From Phoma sp. XZ068 (Eukaryota > Ascomycota > Dothideomycetes > Pleosporales > Didymellaceae), in contig RBKR01000013.1 in NCBI GenBank assembly GCA_004835665.1, forward strand, positions 620,001 through 684,000: a stretch of DNA of 64,000 bases. Direction: 5' to 3'. This document shows, piece after piece, positions 47,117 to 59,257 of the stretch. A program made the position numbers and the translations under genes. The first letter of the stretch is position 1; every line of letters starts with the position of its first letter. A model generated the notes under the pieces. It searched no databases. It was not told where the DNA came from and saw nothing but the letters and a program-made list of their open reading frames with translations.

Positions 47117-48688
47117 TCACTCGCTATCGTCGCTTCCGGAGTCGCTCTCCACCTCAATCTTCCCATCCACGACCTGCTCCTCCTCTTCCTCCTCTGGCTT
47201 GCCCGTCATAGGGTATGCTTTGAGACATGTTATCCGTGTACCGGTCGAGTATGTCGCGAGTAGTCGCCCAATCTGGTTCGCTGTGTATCCGTTGCCCTTT
47301 TCTGCGACGCCGCTCTCTAGCTCTGAGGCGTTGATGAGCCAGAGACGCACCGTGCCGTCGCTACTTCCAGTGATGACGAGGTATTTCAACTTGTCTGTTG
47401 CTGAATAGGGAAGGATCTCGAAGTCCTTGATTCGCCCTGTAATACCCGCTGCCGGGCCACCAATCTGCGCAATGAGCTTGCTCGACGGCATCTCCTCCTT
47501 CTTGGGCTCTGCATTGTCGCTCGGCGCTGTGGTGCTGGTGTCGTAGAGCAGAATGCGTCCATCCTCCGTCGAAAGGAGTAGTGTGTTCGGGCCGTCTTCT
47601 GACGGGAGGTAGTGCATCTGGTGGATCTTGGTTCTCGGTGTAGGCAAGATTTTGGCCTTTGGCTTCGAATCAATACCGAACACAACGACTCCACGCTCGA
47701 AGGCCACTGCGAACTCCTCGCCCTCCTTATCCCAGATCACACGACGGCCCTCTCCGGACTGGAATCGCCCCTCTCCGACCGAAGCCAACATGTCGCGGGA
47801 GAAGTTGAGCACGCCGGCTTTCTTGCCAGTCACCAGATTCCACAGCCTCATGCACTTTTCGCCCTTGCCCACACTGACCATGAGTTTCATGCTTGGGTGC
47901 ACGGAGAAGTCGTTTACGCCGCTGGGAACCTCACCCGGTCCCGCCGTATCTCCACTTGGTCGACCTTGGGGTTTGGGGATCGGTGCTTTAATTGTCGACA
48001 GCGCGGTCCAGTCGCGAGTGCGGGTGATGGCTATTGTGCTATCTTCTGCGGCGCTGAGGAGCTTGGCACGCGTGGGAAAGTACAGGGCTGTGATGTTCGA
48101 TGAGTGGTGGAGCAGCGAGCCTAGTTCCTTGTTCTTGGAGTTTTCGGTGATGGCGATTCCCGTTAGGCTGGGAAGTTTGGGGGTTTTCGAAGGCGCTGGT
48201 GGTGCTGTTGAGAGGGAGTAGAGGTTGATGCGCTCATCTGTTGCGCCAGTCGCCAGAATGACTTTGTTCGTTTCATCTGAAAGTGGCGAAAGGGCTAAGC
48301 AGCGGATTGCGGATGCGTGGGCATTGAAGAGGAACGTATCCGTAAAGTCCACCTTGGTTTTTTCTGCCTCTGGGGTAGACGCATCGTGCTTTCCTCCGAC
48401 GAGGTCTGATGGAATGGAGGCAGCGAATCCATGTAGAACCCTTTCATATGATCCAGTAACGATCTGGAAGCTGGATGTTCCTGAGGCCTCGTCCTTTGGT
48501 GTGGGGGTTGATTCTACTGCTGCCTTGCTCTTGCTCGGGACGACCTTCCCAGTGCTTGCACCTGCCTTGCCCTGCACTGCAATTTTTGTCGCAGCCTTTT
48601 TCGTGGCCGGTGCGCTCTCTTCCTTCCTGCTCTTTAACGACTTGGGCACTCTCGCCCCTTCCACATTTTCATTCTTTCTTTTGGCCAT
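47117..48688 (-). CDS. MAK11: WD40-repeat ribosome biogenesis protein MAK11 (PAK1IP1 homologue)
   Basis: Single exon. From the ATG at 48688 (MAKRKNEN) it codes 523 residues. The frame also extends to an earlier ATG at 48859, adding 57 Arg/His-rich residues; I prefer the inner start because it gives the basic N-terminus expected of a nucleolar protein. After a Lys/Ala/Ser-rich leader, WD40 blades start near residue 90. They include FLFNAHASAIRCLALSP, VSGVNDFSVHPSMKLMVSVG with CMRLWNLVTGKKAG, and VITGSSDGTVRLW. The C-terminus is acidic (EEEEEEQV, DSGSDDSE). Yeast Mak11 acts in 60S subunit assembly, with Rlp24 recruitment. Head to head with EAF1, the starts being 310 bases apart. Confidence 0.88.
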   Translation of the reverse strand: MAKRKNENVEGARVPKSLKSRKEESAPATKKAATKIAVQGKAGASTGKVVPSKSKAAVESTPTPKDEASGTSSFQIVTGSYERVLHGFAASIPSDLVGGKHDASTPEAEKTKVDFTDTFLFNAHASAIRCLALSPLSDETNKVILATGATDERINLYSLSTAPPAPSKTPKLPSLTGIAITENSKNKELGSLLHHSSNITALYFPTRAKLLSAAEDSTIAITRTRDWTALSTIKAPIPKPQGRPSGDTAGPGEVPSGVNDFSVHPSMKLMVSVGKGEKCMRLWNLVTGKKAGVLNFSRDMLASVGEGRFQSGEGRRVIWDKEGEEFAVAFERGVVVFGIDSKPKAKILPTPRTKIHQMHYLPSEDGPNTLLLSTEDGRILLYDTSTTAPSDNAEPKKEEMPSSKLIAQIGGPAAGITGRIKDFEILPYSATDKLKYLVITGSSDGTVRLWLINASELESGVAEKGNGYTANQIGRLLATYSTGTRITCLKAYPMTGKPEEEEEEQVVDGKIEVESDSGSDDSE

Positions 48689-48998
48689 TGTAATCCTAAT
48701 ATCACGCGTGTCGTTGCTGTGCAGATGTTTTGCAGGAGCTGTCGTAGTTTTTCTGCCGTATGATATGTTTTCGGCTAACCGCAATCCGGCACTAGCGCAA
48801 AGCTTATCTGGCAAGTGAGGGCGGTGACGAAGATGCGCGCGGAGAGCAACCAAGCTCATTCAAACACGAAACTCCCCATCAGTTCAGCGTATTGTCAACC
48901 ACATTTTCATCAACGAACGCGCTCTACAACCCCCATAATCCATCACATTGGCGACACTCGTGAACAACGGATGTCGGCCACCGTTCGGCGGTCCTCAT
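48689..48998. promoter_or_regulatory. Divergent MAK11/EAF1 promoter region
   Basis: 310 bases between the preferred start codons. On the minus strand the upstream extension of the MAK11 frame occupies 48689-48859, so the true intergenic part may be only about 140 bases. No TATA box stands out. Confidence 0.5.
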
Positions 48999-51900
48999 AT
49001 GTCCCTCGACGGTCATCGTGATGCACTACTTAGGGAGAAGCGGAACGAGAGCGTGTAAGTACCACGCGCTGAAATTGTCGCACTGCGGTTCTTTCGATTC
49101 TATGAATGGATGCGACACCGAAAAATCGCTCGTTTTGTTTTATTACTTTGTGGTGGTGCTGATATTGCGGTGCACAGGACCTGCAATGAGTCCCGCAAGC
49201 GCAAGCTGCGCGAGCTTTACAAGCACACGGTCTACTTGGACGTGCCCGACAAGTGGGCCACCAGCATCCAGCTGGACCAACTTGAGGGCCGATTCTTAGA
49301 TGAAAATGACATCGAAAAGTAGGTTTTCTTTTTCTTGTATATCTTACATGATTTTCTATAAGATTGGTTTCCATACCATGTTGTTTTTGTATTCCATTCC
49401 ACTGACACTGTTGATCTTGCAGAGGTCGACGCTTTAACGAGGCAACCCTCCCATTCCCTTTCTCTGGACAGCAACCACCTTTACCTTCGACACTACCCTT
49501 TGCGCATCCTGGAAAGTCCGCATTCTCCTCGTTTGCTAAATCATCGCCATCTCCTGTTACTGGCGCCACTCTAGAGGAGCAGCTGCGTGCAGCATCCTCC
49601 TCACCGTCTGTTGCGACGCAACCACTGCCAGCTCCAGAGACACTAACGCAGAACGACGACCACCGCTCTTCAAGGCCATCTTCGCTCGCTCCACTTGCAG
49701 CCATCTCATCACCATCCAAGCCATCTCCTGGGGAAGAGCGAGATTCCAGTAAGGCCTCCACCGACGCGCAGCGCATTACCGAGGCACCGGCTGTTCAGGA
49801 TGTTGGTGTAGGGAGTACAGTCGACCAAGAAGGGCGTTCTGTTGATCCGAAGTCTGTTGCCGATTCTGTTTTGGAGGAAGCACCAAATGCCAATGCAGTG
49901 AAGGAGAAGTCCAGGTCACCCCAAGTTGTTCACCACTCACCGAAGGAGGTTCAAGAAGCACGGCTGCAAGATACGGAACGGAAGCTGGACGACGTTGCGA
50001 CCAAGGAGCGGAAAGAGGAAGAGCGACTTGCGATACCACAGACCAACGGCGCGGCGGATGTGGTTTCTTCACCCTCTTCCACGGTTGGACCCTACTCACA
50101 GGCAACACCGCATGCGCCACACCACTCCCCCGATACTAGCCCCGATACCGAAGCTTTCCATGATCCTACCCACCCTCTCGTGTCTAATGATGACATCCTG
50201 GACCCTGCGGCACAGCAAGTGAAAGAAGATCATGAGCGTGCTCTGCAGAAACAGATGAAGGAAGCCCGAGAACGTGCACGTGGGCCTGATTCGCCAAGTT
50301 CGGACGTTGAAAAGCAGATTGAAGATGAGCAGGCAATACGCTTGGCGCGAGATGGAAAGAGTCGTTTTAGTGAATCAACGGGCACTAGAGGTCAGTCAAT
50401 GACACAGGAGACTGAGCAGGTTATCAGTGAAAGTACTTCCGCACGTGGTGCACAGGAACAACAAGAGCCTGCTGCCGACTCACTCCCCACACCAACCACG
50501 ACTGCTCCTGAGCCATCTATTGTGGATCGCGAAAGTACAGAGAACGTTGTTGCGCAGCTGAAGGAGAAAACGATCGCAGACCAGCCCACACCTCCTGCGG
50601 ATGTCGACATGGATATGACTGAAGCGCCGGCAATGGTTCAACAACAGACCCCCTCGGCACATACATCACCGCGCCGTGAACGCATGACAACTCGGGTATC
50701 ATCGGGAGCTCTTCGACAGAAGTCTGTTTCGGAGATCATCAGCGACCATGCTGCCAACAAAGCGGTACTTACGCCCCAGTCGAGCACTCTGTCTAGCCCA
50801 CAGCGCCAACGACAACCGGACCGAAAGTCAATGGAGGTCTCAACAGTGGTTTTTGCGAAGAAGAACCCAATCAAGTCACACAAAGCGATGCAAACGTACG
50901 ATCAAGATTATGCATCGTTGCAGGGGGCATCCGAGGACTCGAGTCGTGATTACCTGGAAGGCTTATTCAAATTCCAAGCTCACCACCCACCACGGTCTGT
51001 ACCGCTCCAGGAACTTGTAACGTCTGCTCGGAAGACGCTCTCTACAGCTGGCACACTTGCTATGATCCGCGAAAATCAGGACTATAAGATCCTTAAGCGC
51101 GTCTATCAGCTCCAAAACGCCAATCGATGGTCGCTTCGGCAGCTACAGAAGTCTGCTGAGCCAGAGCGTCCTTTCACACATCAAGACCAACTTCTTCTGG
51201 AGATGAAGTGGATGCAGACAGACTTCAAAGAGGAGAGGAAGTGGAAGCATGCTCTTGCAGCAACTTTCGCCGATTGGTGTGCCGAATATGTCCATAGCAG
51301 CCCAGAGGAGCGTATAGGCCTTCGGGTCAAGGCCAGGATTCCCAAGTCGACATCGTTAACGACAGCTGACGACGACATGCACGATGCGCCTACACCCGAT
51401 CTTGTACCGTCTGGCGCACACGAAACCGAAAGCGAATCCTACGCAGACGAGGACGAGCTCCTGACACCATTCCATGCCGACCCTCCCGCTGGTGTGTTTT
51501 CTCTTGGCTTCAATGATGTCGTCATGAAAATCGACCGTACAGCGGCCAGCGATCACATGTTCCGCGAATTGCCGTTTTACGAACCTATGCTCGAAGGGGC
51601 TAGCGACGTCACCCCTTTCTCGATATCGGAACCACCGATCCTACCCGTGTCGAAGTTTGTCACTGGCAAACTGATCTCACAGATCAAGGGCCCCCCCAGG
51701 AAGCGCAGCAGATACGATTATGATTCCGAGGACGAGCCTTCTACGCCGCCCAGCCGGGCTGGTACCTCTGCAGAGCATTCAATGCCTTCAACTCCTGGAC
51801 GAAGGCTGTTCTGCCGGAACGACTTGCCTCCTGAGATGACTGATGTTGCGTTATTCAATGCCGAGAACAAACATGTCAGAGACAGACTGCAGGCAGCGCA

Positions 51901-53619
51901 CCAATTTAGGCCACCCACTGAGTTCAATATGCCTTCAGTAGCTTTCTTCGAGAACAGGACGCCGTCGCAGTGGTTGTGGGAGGAAGATCAGAAGCTTCGT
52001 GCCCTTGTCAAAGAGTACACCTTCAACTGGTCTCTGGTTGCACAACAATTGGCTTTACCATCCAAGTTCACATCAGGATCCGGTCGCCGTACACCTTGGG
52101 AATGTTTCGAGCGTTGGGTGCAATTGGAAGGTCTACCCGCGGAGATGTCCAAGACACAGTACTTCCGCACATATCAAGGTCGACTGGAGCAGGCTAACAA
52201 GGTTGTCTTTGCTCAGTACCAAGCGCAGCAACAGCAGCAACAACAGCAGTCTGGAGGACAAACGCCAGGGCAACCCCGAAGACGCCCCACAACTACACCA
52301 ATTCGCGTGGAGCGGAGAAGAGAGAACCGCCACCTTGCCATCATTGACGGTATGCGTAAGCTTGCTAGGAAGCGAGAATCCGCGGCGCACAAACAAGCAG
52401 AATCGCAAAAGGCAGCGGCGCTCAGGAAGGCACACGAGCCTGCGGCACCGAAGAATAACGTGCACACTCCGCAAGAGTTTAGCCGTCTTAAATGGGAACG
52501 TGAAGAGAAACTGAAGGCCAGGCAATTGCAACAGGAGATGGCCGTTCGGGTAAGTTTGATGAACATATCTAACAAATCGATACTAACCACATGCAGAACC
52601 AAATGGCGGCACAGCGTCAAGCCCAAATGAACGCGCAGAATGGTGTGCCAAATGGCGTACCACAAATGCAGCGAAACGGCACATCCGCTGGAATCAACTC
52701 CAATATGCCTGCACAAATGGCTAACAATCCGTCGCAACAAGCCCAGAACGCAGCTGCAATGGCTGCGCGAGCCCAGCAAGGCCAGCAAGGAATGCCGAAC
52801 AACATCGGTAATGCCAATATGGCTGGCATGCCCATGGGTACACCCGGTGTTCCCCAGGCACAAATGCAGAGCAATATGCAAAACGGTCAGCGAATGGGAC
52901 CTCCAGACCAGATGCGGATGGCTATGCAGCGGAACCAGTTCAACAGTCCAAACCAACAGCAACAGTTCCAGTTGCAACAGCAACAGATCAACATGGCCAA
53001 CAACCTTGCTGCTCAGGGCATGAACATGAACAACATGCCAAACGCAAACATGATGGCACCGATGGGTAACCAGAACCTAAACGGGAACATGAACGCGCCT
53101 ATGAATGGCATGCCCAATAACGCCGGCTCTCCACGAGTGAATCAGGCGACGCCGAACATGCCGCGCCAAAATGTACCAAACGCAAGTAGCCACGTTCCCC
53201 AGTATCTGCAACTGCAGAATACCATCAAAATGCAGCATCCGGAATGGACAAATGAGCAAGTACAGAAGTCGGCTTCCGAACAGCTCCAGCGTTACATGGC
53301 GAAGCAACGTGTACAAGCAATGAACGCTGCCGCAGGCTCTCCGGGAGTGTCATCGCCATCGCCACAAATGGCCAACAACCAATTCATGCAGCAGAATGGC
53401 GGCATGGCGAGCAGTCCGCCTGTAAATGCGGTTCAAAATTACCAGCAACAGCTTGTCCAGCAACAACGACTCATGAGCCAACAACGACAAAGCTCGCAGC
53501 AAGCCGGCAGCCCAGGCATCAATGGACGACCACCGAGTAGAAGCGCTACGCCACAGAACCCGCAGCAGATGCAGCAAAGCCCTGGGTTGGCGCAAGCACA
53601 GCCCAACCGAACCTCCTGA
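48999..53619 (+). CDS. EAF1: NuA4 acetyltransferase scaffold EAF1/VID21
   Basis: Four exons, 48999-49054, 49178-49318, 49423-52549 and 52597-53619, give 1,448 residues. The short first exon gives MSLDGHRDALLREKRNE and the second continues with RKRKLRELYKHTVYLDVP, the conserved Vid21 N-terminus. A long disordered region follows, then an HSA helix (about 655-700, MKWMQTDFKEERKWKHALAA) that docks actin-related proteins, and a SANT/Myb domain (about 912-980, TFNWSLVAQQLALPS...ERWVQLEG). The C-terminus is rich in Gln, Asn and Met. Eaf1 is the platform subunit that assembles the NuA4 histone H4/H2A acetyltransferase. All junctions are phase-consistent. An earlier ATG at 48971 is out of frame. Confidence 0.93.
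52226..52249 (+). repeat. CAG/CAA repeat coding polyglutamine in EAF1
   Basis: Eight consecutive Gln codons mixing CAG and CAA, between the SANT domain and the Gln/Asn/Met-rich tail. The mixed codons argue against recent slippage. Confidence 0.9.
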
Positions 53620-54072
53620 ACTGGCGACGGATGACCTCTGTGAGGCACCCCATACCTTCGATGCTTGTTTTGTCTTGTATATATTTTGTAATGTTCTCTT
53701 TTCCAGCCTAGATGACAAGCGAGCGTGGATTCAAAAGCTTCAAGCGATGCGAAGCGGTTGCATCCTATGGAGATATGTAAGCACGGTGTTGGCGGCGTTT
53801 GTAGGCGCTGGGGCTAGGCATGAGTGAATGGTCGGATAGGCGGGTAGCAATAGTGCACGCGATGTGTTTTGATGGCCAAGAGGCCTGTATAACTTTGAAT
53901 ACCACGATATCATTCGACACATGTCAAGACCACAACGTTAGATCGATTGCTTTGCTTTTGTGATGATCACGTTATTGCTTTTAAGATCTTGTAGTCCGAA
54001 AGTGTTGCGAGTTTGAGTCTTGTGCATAACTGGGGTATCATTGAAAGACCAGACCGTCTAATCTATGGGTAT
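53620..54072. other. Convergent intergenic region
   Basis: 3' flanks of EAF1 and the ERD1-like gene. Nothing else is visible. Confidence 0.6.
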
Positions 54073-55462
54073 CTAATCTGAGCGGTCCGTTTCGCTATCG
54101 TCGTATCCATTCAAGTTCACATCGCCTAGCAGAATGTCATCTGGAGCGGGGCCACGGTGTGTGCGTACTATCAGTCGTTAGCAAGTCATACTCTCTAGCA
54201 AGAAATGCATGTAGATATACTCACCCCACTCTGTTTCCACTCGGAAGAATATCCACACCCATCTCCTCAACACCTCAAGTACTTCCATCGTAAAGATGCC
54301 TCCCTCGAGATCGTTGAAGTGGTCCAGATGCGGCGACAGTTTCAAACTCCACGTACACCTCAACAACGCATCCATGGCAATTGCAGCGTAGTAGAACTCC
54401 TTGGCATGGAAGTAGCGATGTCGTCGTAGTCCAAAGGGGTATTCGGGGTTATTCCTTTCCCGGGGCGAAAAGAGCGTCAAGTCCCAATCGCGCATCACGT
54501 CCCACCAGAACGAGTAGCCGGAGTTCACGACCACGGCGGCCATCCACAGTCTAAACAGCGTGGCCTCGCTGACACCGTATTTCTCTGGCTCGGGCGTGCG
54601 TTGTAGCGCGCTCAGTATGATGACGGGGAAGGCGGTGCTGTACTTGAGCGCGTTGGCGAGGTGCACGCCGCCCCAGCCTGTCGCTTTCGATATAGAGCCT
54701 GTTTGTGCATTCGCGCGCTGTACGCGGAAGTACTCCGTGATGCATTGCCGTAGGCGGATCAGCGAGGGAATGCTGATGACGAAGGGCACCCAGAAGGCGC
54801 CGCCGCAGTTGCGGTTGGGCGGGCCGGTGCTGCTGTGCGAGGAGGAGAAGAACATGCATAGCGAGACGAAGAGGTCGCCCAGGACTTTGGCGTACGATGT
54901 CAGTGCGTCAGCGAGGAGGATGTCGCCGAATTTGCCGTCCGCGGCTTCCGCTATGCCGCCTATGCTTATGCGTTTTAAGGTTGCGAGGGTGCGGCTGCGT
55001 CCGGCGCGCGAGACGAAGGGGAGGGGCGCGATGAAGCCAATGACGAGGGCGAGGAGGTAGAGGTTCGGTAGGATTTCCCATGCTGCAATGTCGGTCGGGC
55101 TGCCGCTTGTGAGGGTCCAGAATAGAAGGAGCGAGAGGGCGAGGGGGATGGAGAGGAAGGTTGCGATGCGGTAGCAGGAGAGATGGTGCGGGAGGTGGTG
55201 TGGTGAGGAGCGCGAGGGGTAGCGGATGAGCGAGGGGACGTCGATGCGGATTAGGGAGAGGTAGTGCAGGTTGAGGCCCCATGCCCATATGCCTGTGGTC
55301 GCAAGTCAGTTCAGATGGAACTCGAGAGGCTGCAGCAGCACACGGTGCCAGCAACAGCCGGACATACGTACCCAGCACTATTATCAAGGCCACGCGGTAC
55401 GGCAATGGCAGCACGCGGCTGAAGCCATCGAGTTCCGGCTCCACGGCTGGATCACCGTCCAT
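54073..55462 (-). CDS. ERD1: EXS-domain membrane protein, ERD1 homologue
   Basis: Three exons, 55372-55462, 54225-55292 and 54073-54167, with introns of 79 and 57 bases, give 417 residues. The rebuilt N-terminus runs VALIIVLGIWAWGLNLHYL across the first junction. About eight hydrophobic segments follow. The C-terminal half matches the EXS domain (ERD1/XPR1/SYG1): WVPFVISIPSLIRLRQCITEYF, GVHLANALKYSTAFPVI, SFWWDVMRDWDL and WSLKLSPHL. Short fungal EXS proteins of this size correspond to yeast Erd1, a Golgi protein needed for retention of ER lumenal proteins and glycosyltransferase recycling, linked to phosphate export from the Golgi. The tail (last 31 residues) is acidic and polar. Confidence 0.88.
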
Positions 55463-55964
55463 GGTGTTGGGATGCGCTGAATGCGGTTGTGGTCGCTGCT
55501 TCCCAGATGCGCAGCTGCCGGATGATCATGAAGCTGTCTTGGTCCGCTGTCGTCGGTGGTGATGTTCCTCCTCTTCCCAAGAATTCGCGCAAGGGGTGAA
55601 TGTTGAGTCGGGTTGCGTGTCCAGTTGCTATTCCAGGAGATGGTCTCCAAATTCGCAGCCACAGTCAGCCACAGGCGGTCCGGTCAGCCACAGTGGCTCG
55701 CGTCCTGACTGAGAGCCGCATCCCGAGGTTCGAACTAACGGCTTTCGTCCTACGCAGAAGCTTTACTCAGGCCGTCATCAACATGACGACACCATTCGAA
55801 CAGATCGAGTCGACAGAACCGTGACGCGCGCCTGCTATAGTGCCATTGAACTAGATCCGAGCAATACAATCTGCAAAACCTGCAGCCCCCAAGCTCTAAG
55901 GCCTACGCATTGAATACCGAGCAGTTCAGAGCTCTCACACCACCTCCACACATCGCCTCACACA
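55463..55964. promoter_or_regulatory. Divergent intergenic region
   Basis: 502 bases between the ERD1-like gene (-) and the small membrane-protein gene (+). A GGTCAGCCACAG-type repeat (GTCAGCCACAG twice, near 55664-55695) is present. No gene is visible. Confidence 0.55.
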
Positions 55965-56418
55965 ATGTCTCCCCTCTCAGTACCCAAGATTTTCATGGCT
56001 GGCGGTGCCGTTGGCTTCGGCTACTACCTGTACATGCGCCAGTACTGGTTCCCCAACCCCTACAAGACACAGGGCATCGAGAACATCGAGAACCGCTTCT
56101 CTGCCGGTGGAGGTCATCCTACACACACGCCTGCACAGGCTAGCCAGCGAGGTACGGACAGTGGCTTCTAGCGCATGTGCTGCTCTGGCATCAATTGCTA
56201 ATCCTCACCTTCAGGCACAGCGTCGGACAACGAGGGCAGGAAAGAGGGCGGCAGCAACAAGGGTCCCGACTCGGAGCACTTCAAGAACAACCACTCGTCC
56301 CAGCAGAGCGATGTAAGCACCGAACGAATGCGAAAGAAGCACAATTCCTAACAACATGCAGCCTGTCTGGCCAGCCAAGTTCAACGAGCAGCAGCTCAAC
56401 AACCCCAAGGGCAAATAA
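55965..56418 (+). CDS. Small single-span membrane protein, conserved-looking fungal orphan
   Basis: Three exons, 55965-56151, 56215-56312 and 56362-56418, give 113 residues; all phases agree, and the introns end in TTCAG and ATGCAG. An N-terminal hydrophobic segment (about residues 8-25, IFMAGGAVGFGYYLYMR) is followed by a motif with GIENIENRFSAGGGHPTHTP, then a polar Gly/Ser/Asn-rich tail. The size, the single helix and the ENIE...GG..THTP motif resemble small uncharacterised fungal proteins that may sit in the mitochondrial inner membrane, but I cannot name a family. Function unknown. Confidence 0.75.
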
Positions 56419-57443
56419 GCACCTCGCCCCACCCATTGAGCACGCACGCATAGAGATATCGCGATACGAGCATAACGAAATCTTGGAGGTTGTATGATAT
56501 ATCGGTTGGAGATTCGGGCGTTTGGAGAGCATGGAGGACACAGTCTAGATGCACATACTGCATGGCATCTACTGGTTGCCACCACACAAAAGATGTAATA
56601 CCAACTGTAAAACACGTTCACACTTCAAATCACCTCCAACTGCGCGCGACGGCGAAAATTGAATTTACATGCCGTGGATGAAGTGATATGAGCTGGTGGA
56701 CTGCAAGGATATTTTGTTTACGACATCTTGACCAGTAATGCAGGTTTCAGCCATTGCAGACATGTAAGCGGCTCATACTCCTCGCACGATGATGTTGGCA
56801 CTCCAATTGTCTGCAGACAATTAATAGATTTCACACAGTGCTCTTGAAAGGACGTTGTATTGTTTGCAAACAACGTTTTGTTGCTGGACGTTCTGCGAAT
56901 CGCCAGATGTTACATAAGCATCGAGAGTGAGAAGGAGCTTCACAACTCCGCTCACCAATCGGAAAAATAATGCTGGATTTCTAAGATATGCAACCTCAAC
57001 CTTGCCGGGTTGTTCCAATCCACCCAATAACCATATCAAAAGACCCGGCAGCAACAGCTCCAAGATTGAGTTTCCAGTTATTGCGCAACCTCGGCCGCAG
57101 TGCCGGTTCCTGAGGCTCAATTCCCTCTAGCGCGGCGTTTTCTCCGCAATCACAACGCGGAGAGAGCGCCTTGGAATCTTGGAAAACCGCTTCCCCACAT
57201 GTGCACCAGCGGACGGTCTACCTTTCCCAGTAACTGTCCGTGGCGCGCCTGGTATTCGGACGGCAATCGCCCGACAAGCCGGCCATGATCAGCAGACATG
57301 TACATCAATTGGGATAGCTTTGGAAGAGCTTGGGAGCGCTATCCAGGTTATGATGTCGGAAAGCAGGATCAACTGGGAGTATAAATGCAATGCCCCCGGA
57401 AAAAATGGAAGTACTGCTTGAGTGACGACCGATAGAACGCAAG
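56419..57443. other. Intergenic region upstream of the GH5 gene
   Basis: 1,025 bases holding the GH5 promoter. No gene is supportable; a frame at 56927-57130 looks random in composition. Confidence 0.5.
57380..57385 (+). promoter_or_regulatory. TATA box of the GH5 gene
   Basis: TATAAA, 64 bases before the start codon, is well placed for a core promoter with a short 5' leader. Confidence 0.5.
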
Positions 57444-58940
57444 ATGTTGGGACCAAAGCTGCTGTTGACAACGGTATTCGCAGGCGCGATTGCGTCTGCT
57501 AGCTACCTGCCGCTCACTGCTGAGGAGCCTCACTTCTCACAGCATTTGAGGAGGCAGAGCAATGGAACGGCTTTCCACGGCCCGTATAGCACCCAGGGAA
57601 GAGACATTGTCGATAGCCGCGGGGAGAAGATCACTTGGGCTGGTGTCAACTGGCCTATGTCAGGTACGCGAGGAACGTTTCTGAGCAGGAGCAATTGCTG
57701 ACTATCATGACAGGAGAGACTATGATCCCAGAAGGCCTTGAGTGGGCATCTGCAGACGAGATCCTCGACGACATCGCAAGTGTTGGCTGGAACTATATCC
57801 GCATGTACGTTTTCGGTGTATGGCGAAGAGCTCACAGCTAATATACGCAGGGGCTACGCCATTGAGATGGTCGATCAAGTCTACGATAGGAATGGAACTG
57901 ATGTGTCTCTCGAGGTTGCTCTGATCAAAGCTCTGGGCTACGTCAATGGCACCAAGGTCACAAACGAAATCATCGCGAAGAACCCCGGCTGGACACCTCA
58001 AACCACCCGCTTCCAGATCTGGTCCGACATCGTTGACCTCGCCGCCACAAAGGGTATCTTCATCTCTCCCGACGTACACGTTGGCAAGGCCCAATGGTGC
58101 TGCTCGCACATCGACGGCAATGCATGGTTCGACGACCTCAACTTCAACGCCACGCATTGGCGCCGCGGCATTTCTTACGTCGCAAACTGGGCTAAACAGC
58201 ACCCCAACATCGTCAGCATGTCGCTTCGAAACGAGCTCCGCGAATCATGGAACGTTACAAACTTGTACTACAACTGGGACACCCTCGTAGGCAACATGAC
58301 TGCCGGTGCCGACGCCATCCACGCCGCCAACCCCGACATCCTCATCATCTGGTCCGGTATGCAGTACGGCCAGGATCTCAGCGCCCTCACCAGTGGAAAG
58401 AACATCCTCACAGCACCCTGCTACAAATGCACCGCCATCCGTGACGCTGCACGTCGTGACCCCGTGGTGTTCAACCTCGAGGACCATGCGTGGGCAAACA
58501 AGCTTGTCTGGGAAATACATCTGTACCGCATGAGCGAAGACGTGGACACAGGGAACTGCGACATCATCAAAGCAGGCTTCTACCGCAACGGCATGAACGC
58601 ACTCGGAATCGACGCGCCGTCCGCATGCAACATCACTAACGACTGCCCCAAGGCCGTCACCCAGGCACCGGTCATCCTCTCCGAATTCGGCAGCGCACAG
58701 GACGCAACGCTGTTCAACGACACGCTGCAGAACTGCCTGAAGGAGTACACGATTGAGAACAAGATTAGCTGGATGATGTGGAGTGTTGCAGGAAGCTATA
58801 GGATTAGGTCTGGAGTTCAGGGCTTCGCGGATACGTGGGGCTTGACAACGCCAGACTGGACGGGCTGGCAGTATGAGAAGGGTATTGAGGAGTTCTGGAA
58901 GCCGTGGACGGAGGCTATGAATGTTACGCATGTTGTCTAG
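57444..58940 (+). CDS. Secreted glycoside hydrolase family 5 enzyme
   Basis: Three exons, 57444-57663, 57714-57804 and 57851-58940, give 466 residues. The first 20 residues form a signal peptide (cleavage likely after ASA). Many N-glycosylation sites (NGT, NAT, NVT, NMT, NIT, NDT) fit secretion. GH5 signatures: the TWAGVNWP strand, NYIRM across the second junction, MSLRNELRES with the acid/base Glu near residue 231, and PVILSEFGSA with the nucleophile Glu near residue 381; a late WMMWSVAGSY matches the barrel-closing strand. Typical activities are endo-beta-1,4-glucanase or mannanase, but the subfamily cannot be set by eye. Likely a plant cell-wall enzyme. Confidence 0.9.
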
Positions 58941-59257
58941 AGACATGTTTTAGTACATGATGATAGAACAACCTAGAATTGAATGATGGTAATGAAAGTC
59001 TACCATCCTAAAGAAAGAGACATCCTGGCAGAGAGCTCAGGAATCCGAAATTCGAAAACGTACAGATATGTCAGATGCCAACACTGGCAGACTTGGCCAC
59101 CCATCATGCACCGGGGTTTTAAACACGCCTTCCCAAAGCCTCAGCCGCACGAAAACAATTAACTTTTACCAGTCAGCATCTCTTCAACCCACTTACAATC
59201 CTCCTTCACCAAACTCCTGCCCCTAACGTTCTCCCAAACACCACTTCTCCTTCCCAT
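58941..59257. other. Convergent intergenic region
   Basis: 3' flanks of the GH5 gene and the small minus-strand gene. Nothing else is visible. Confidence 0.6.
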
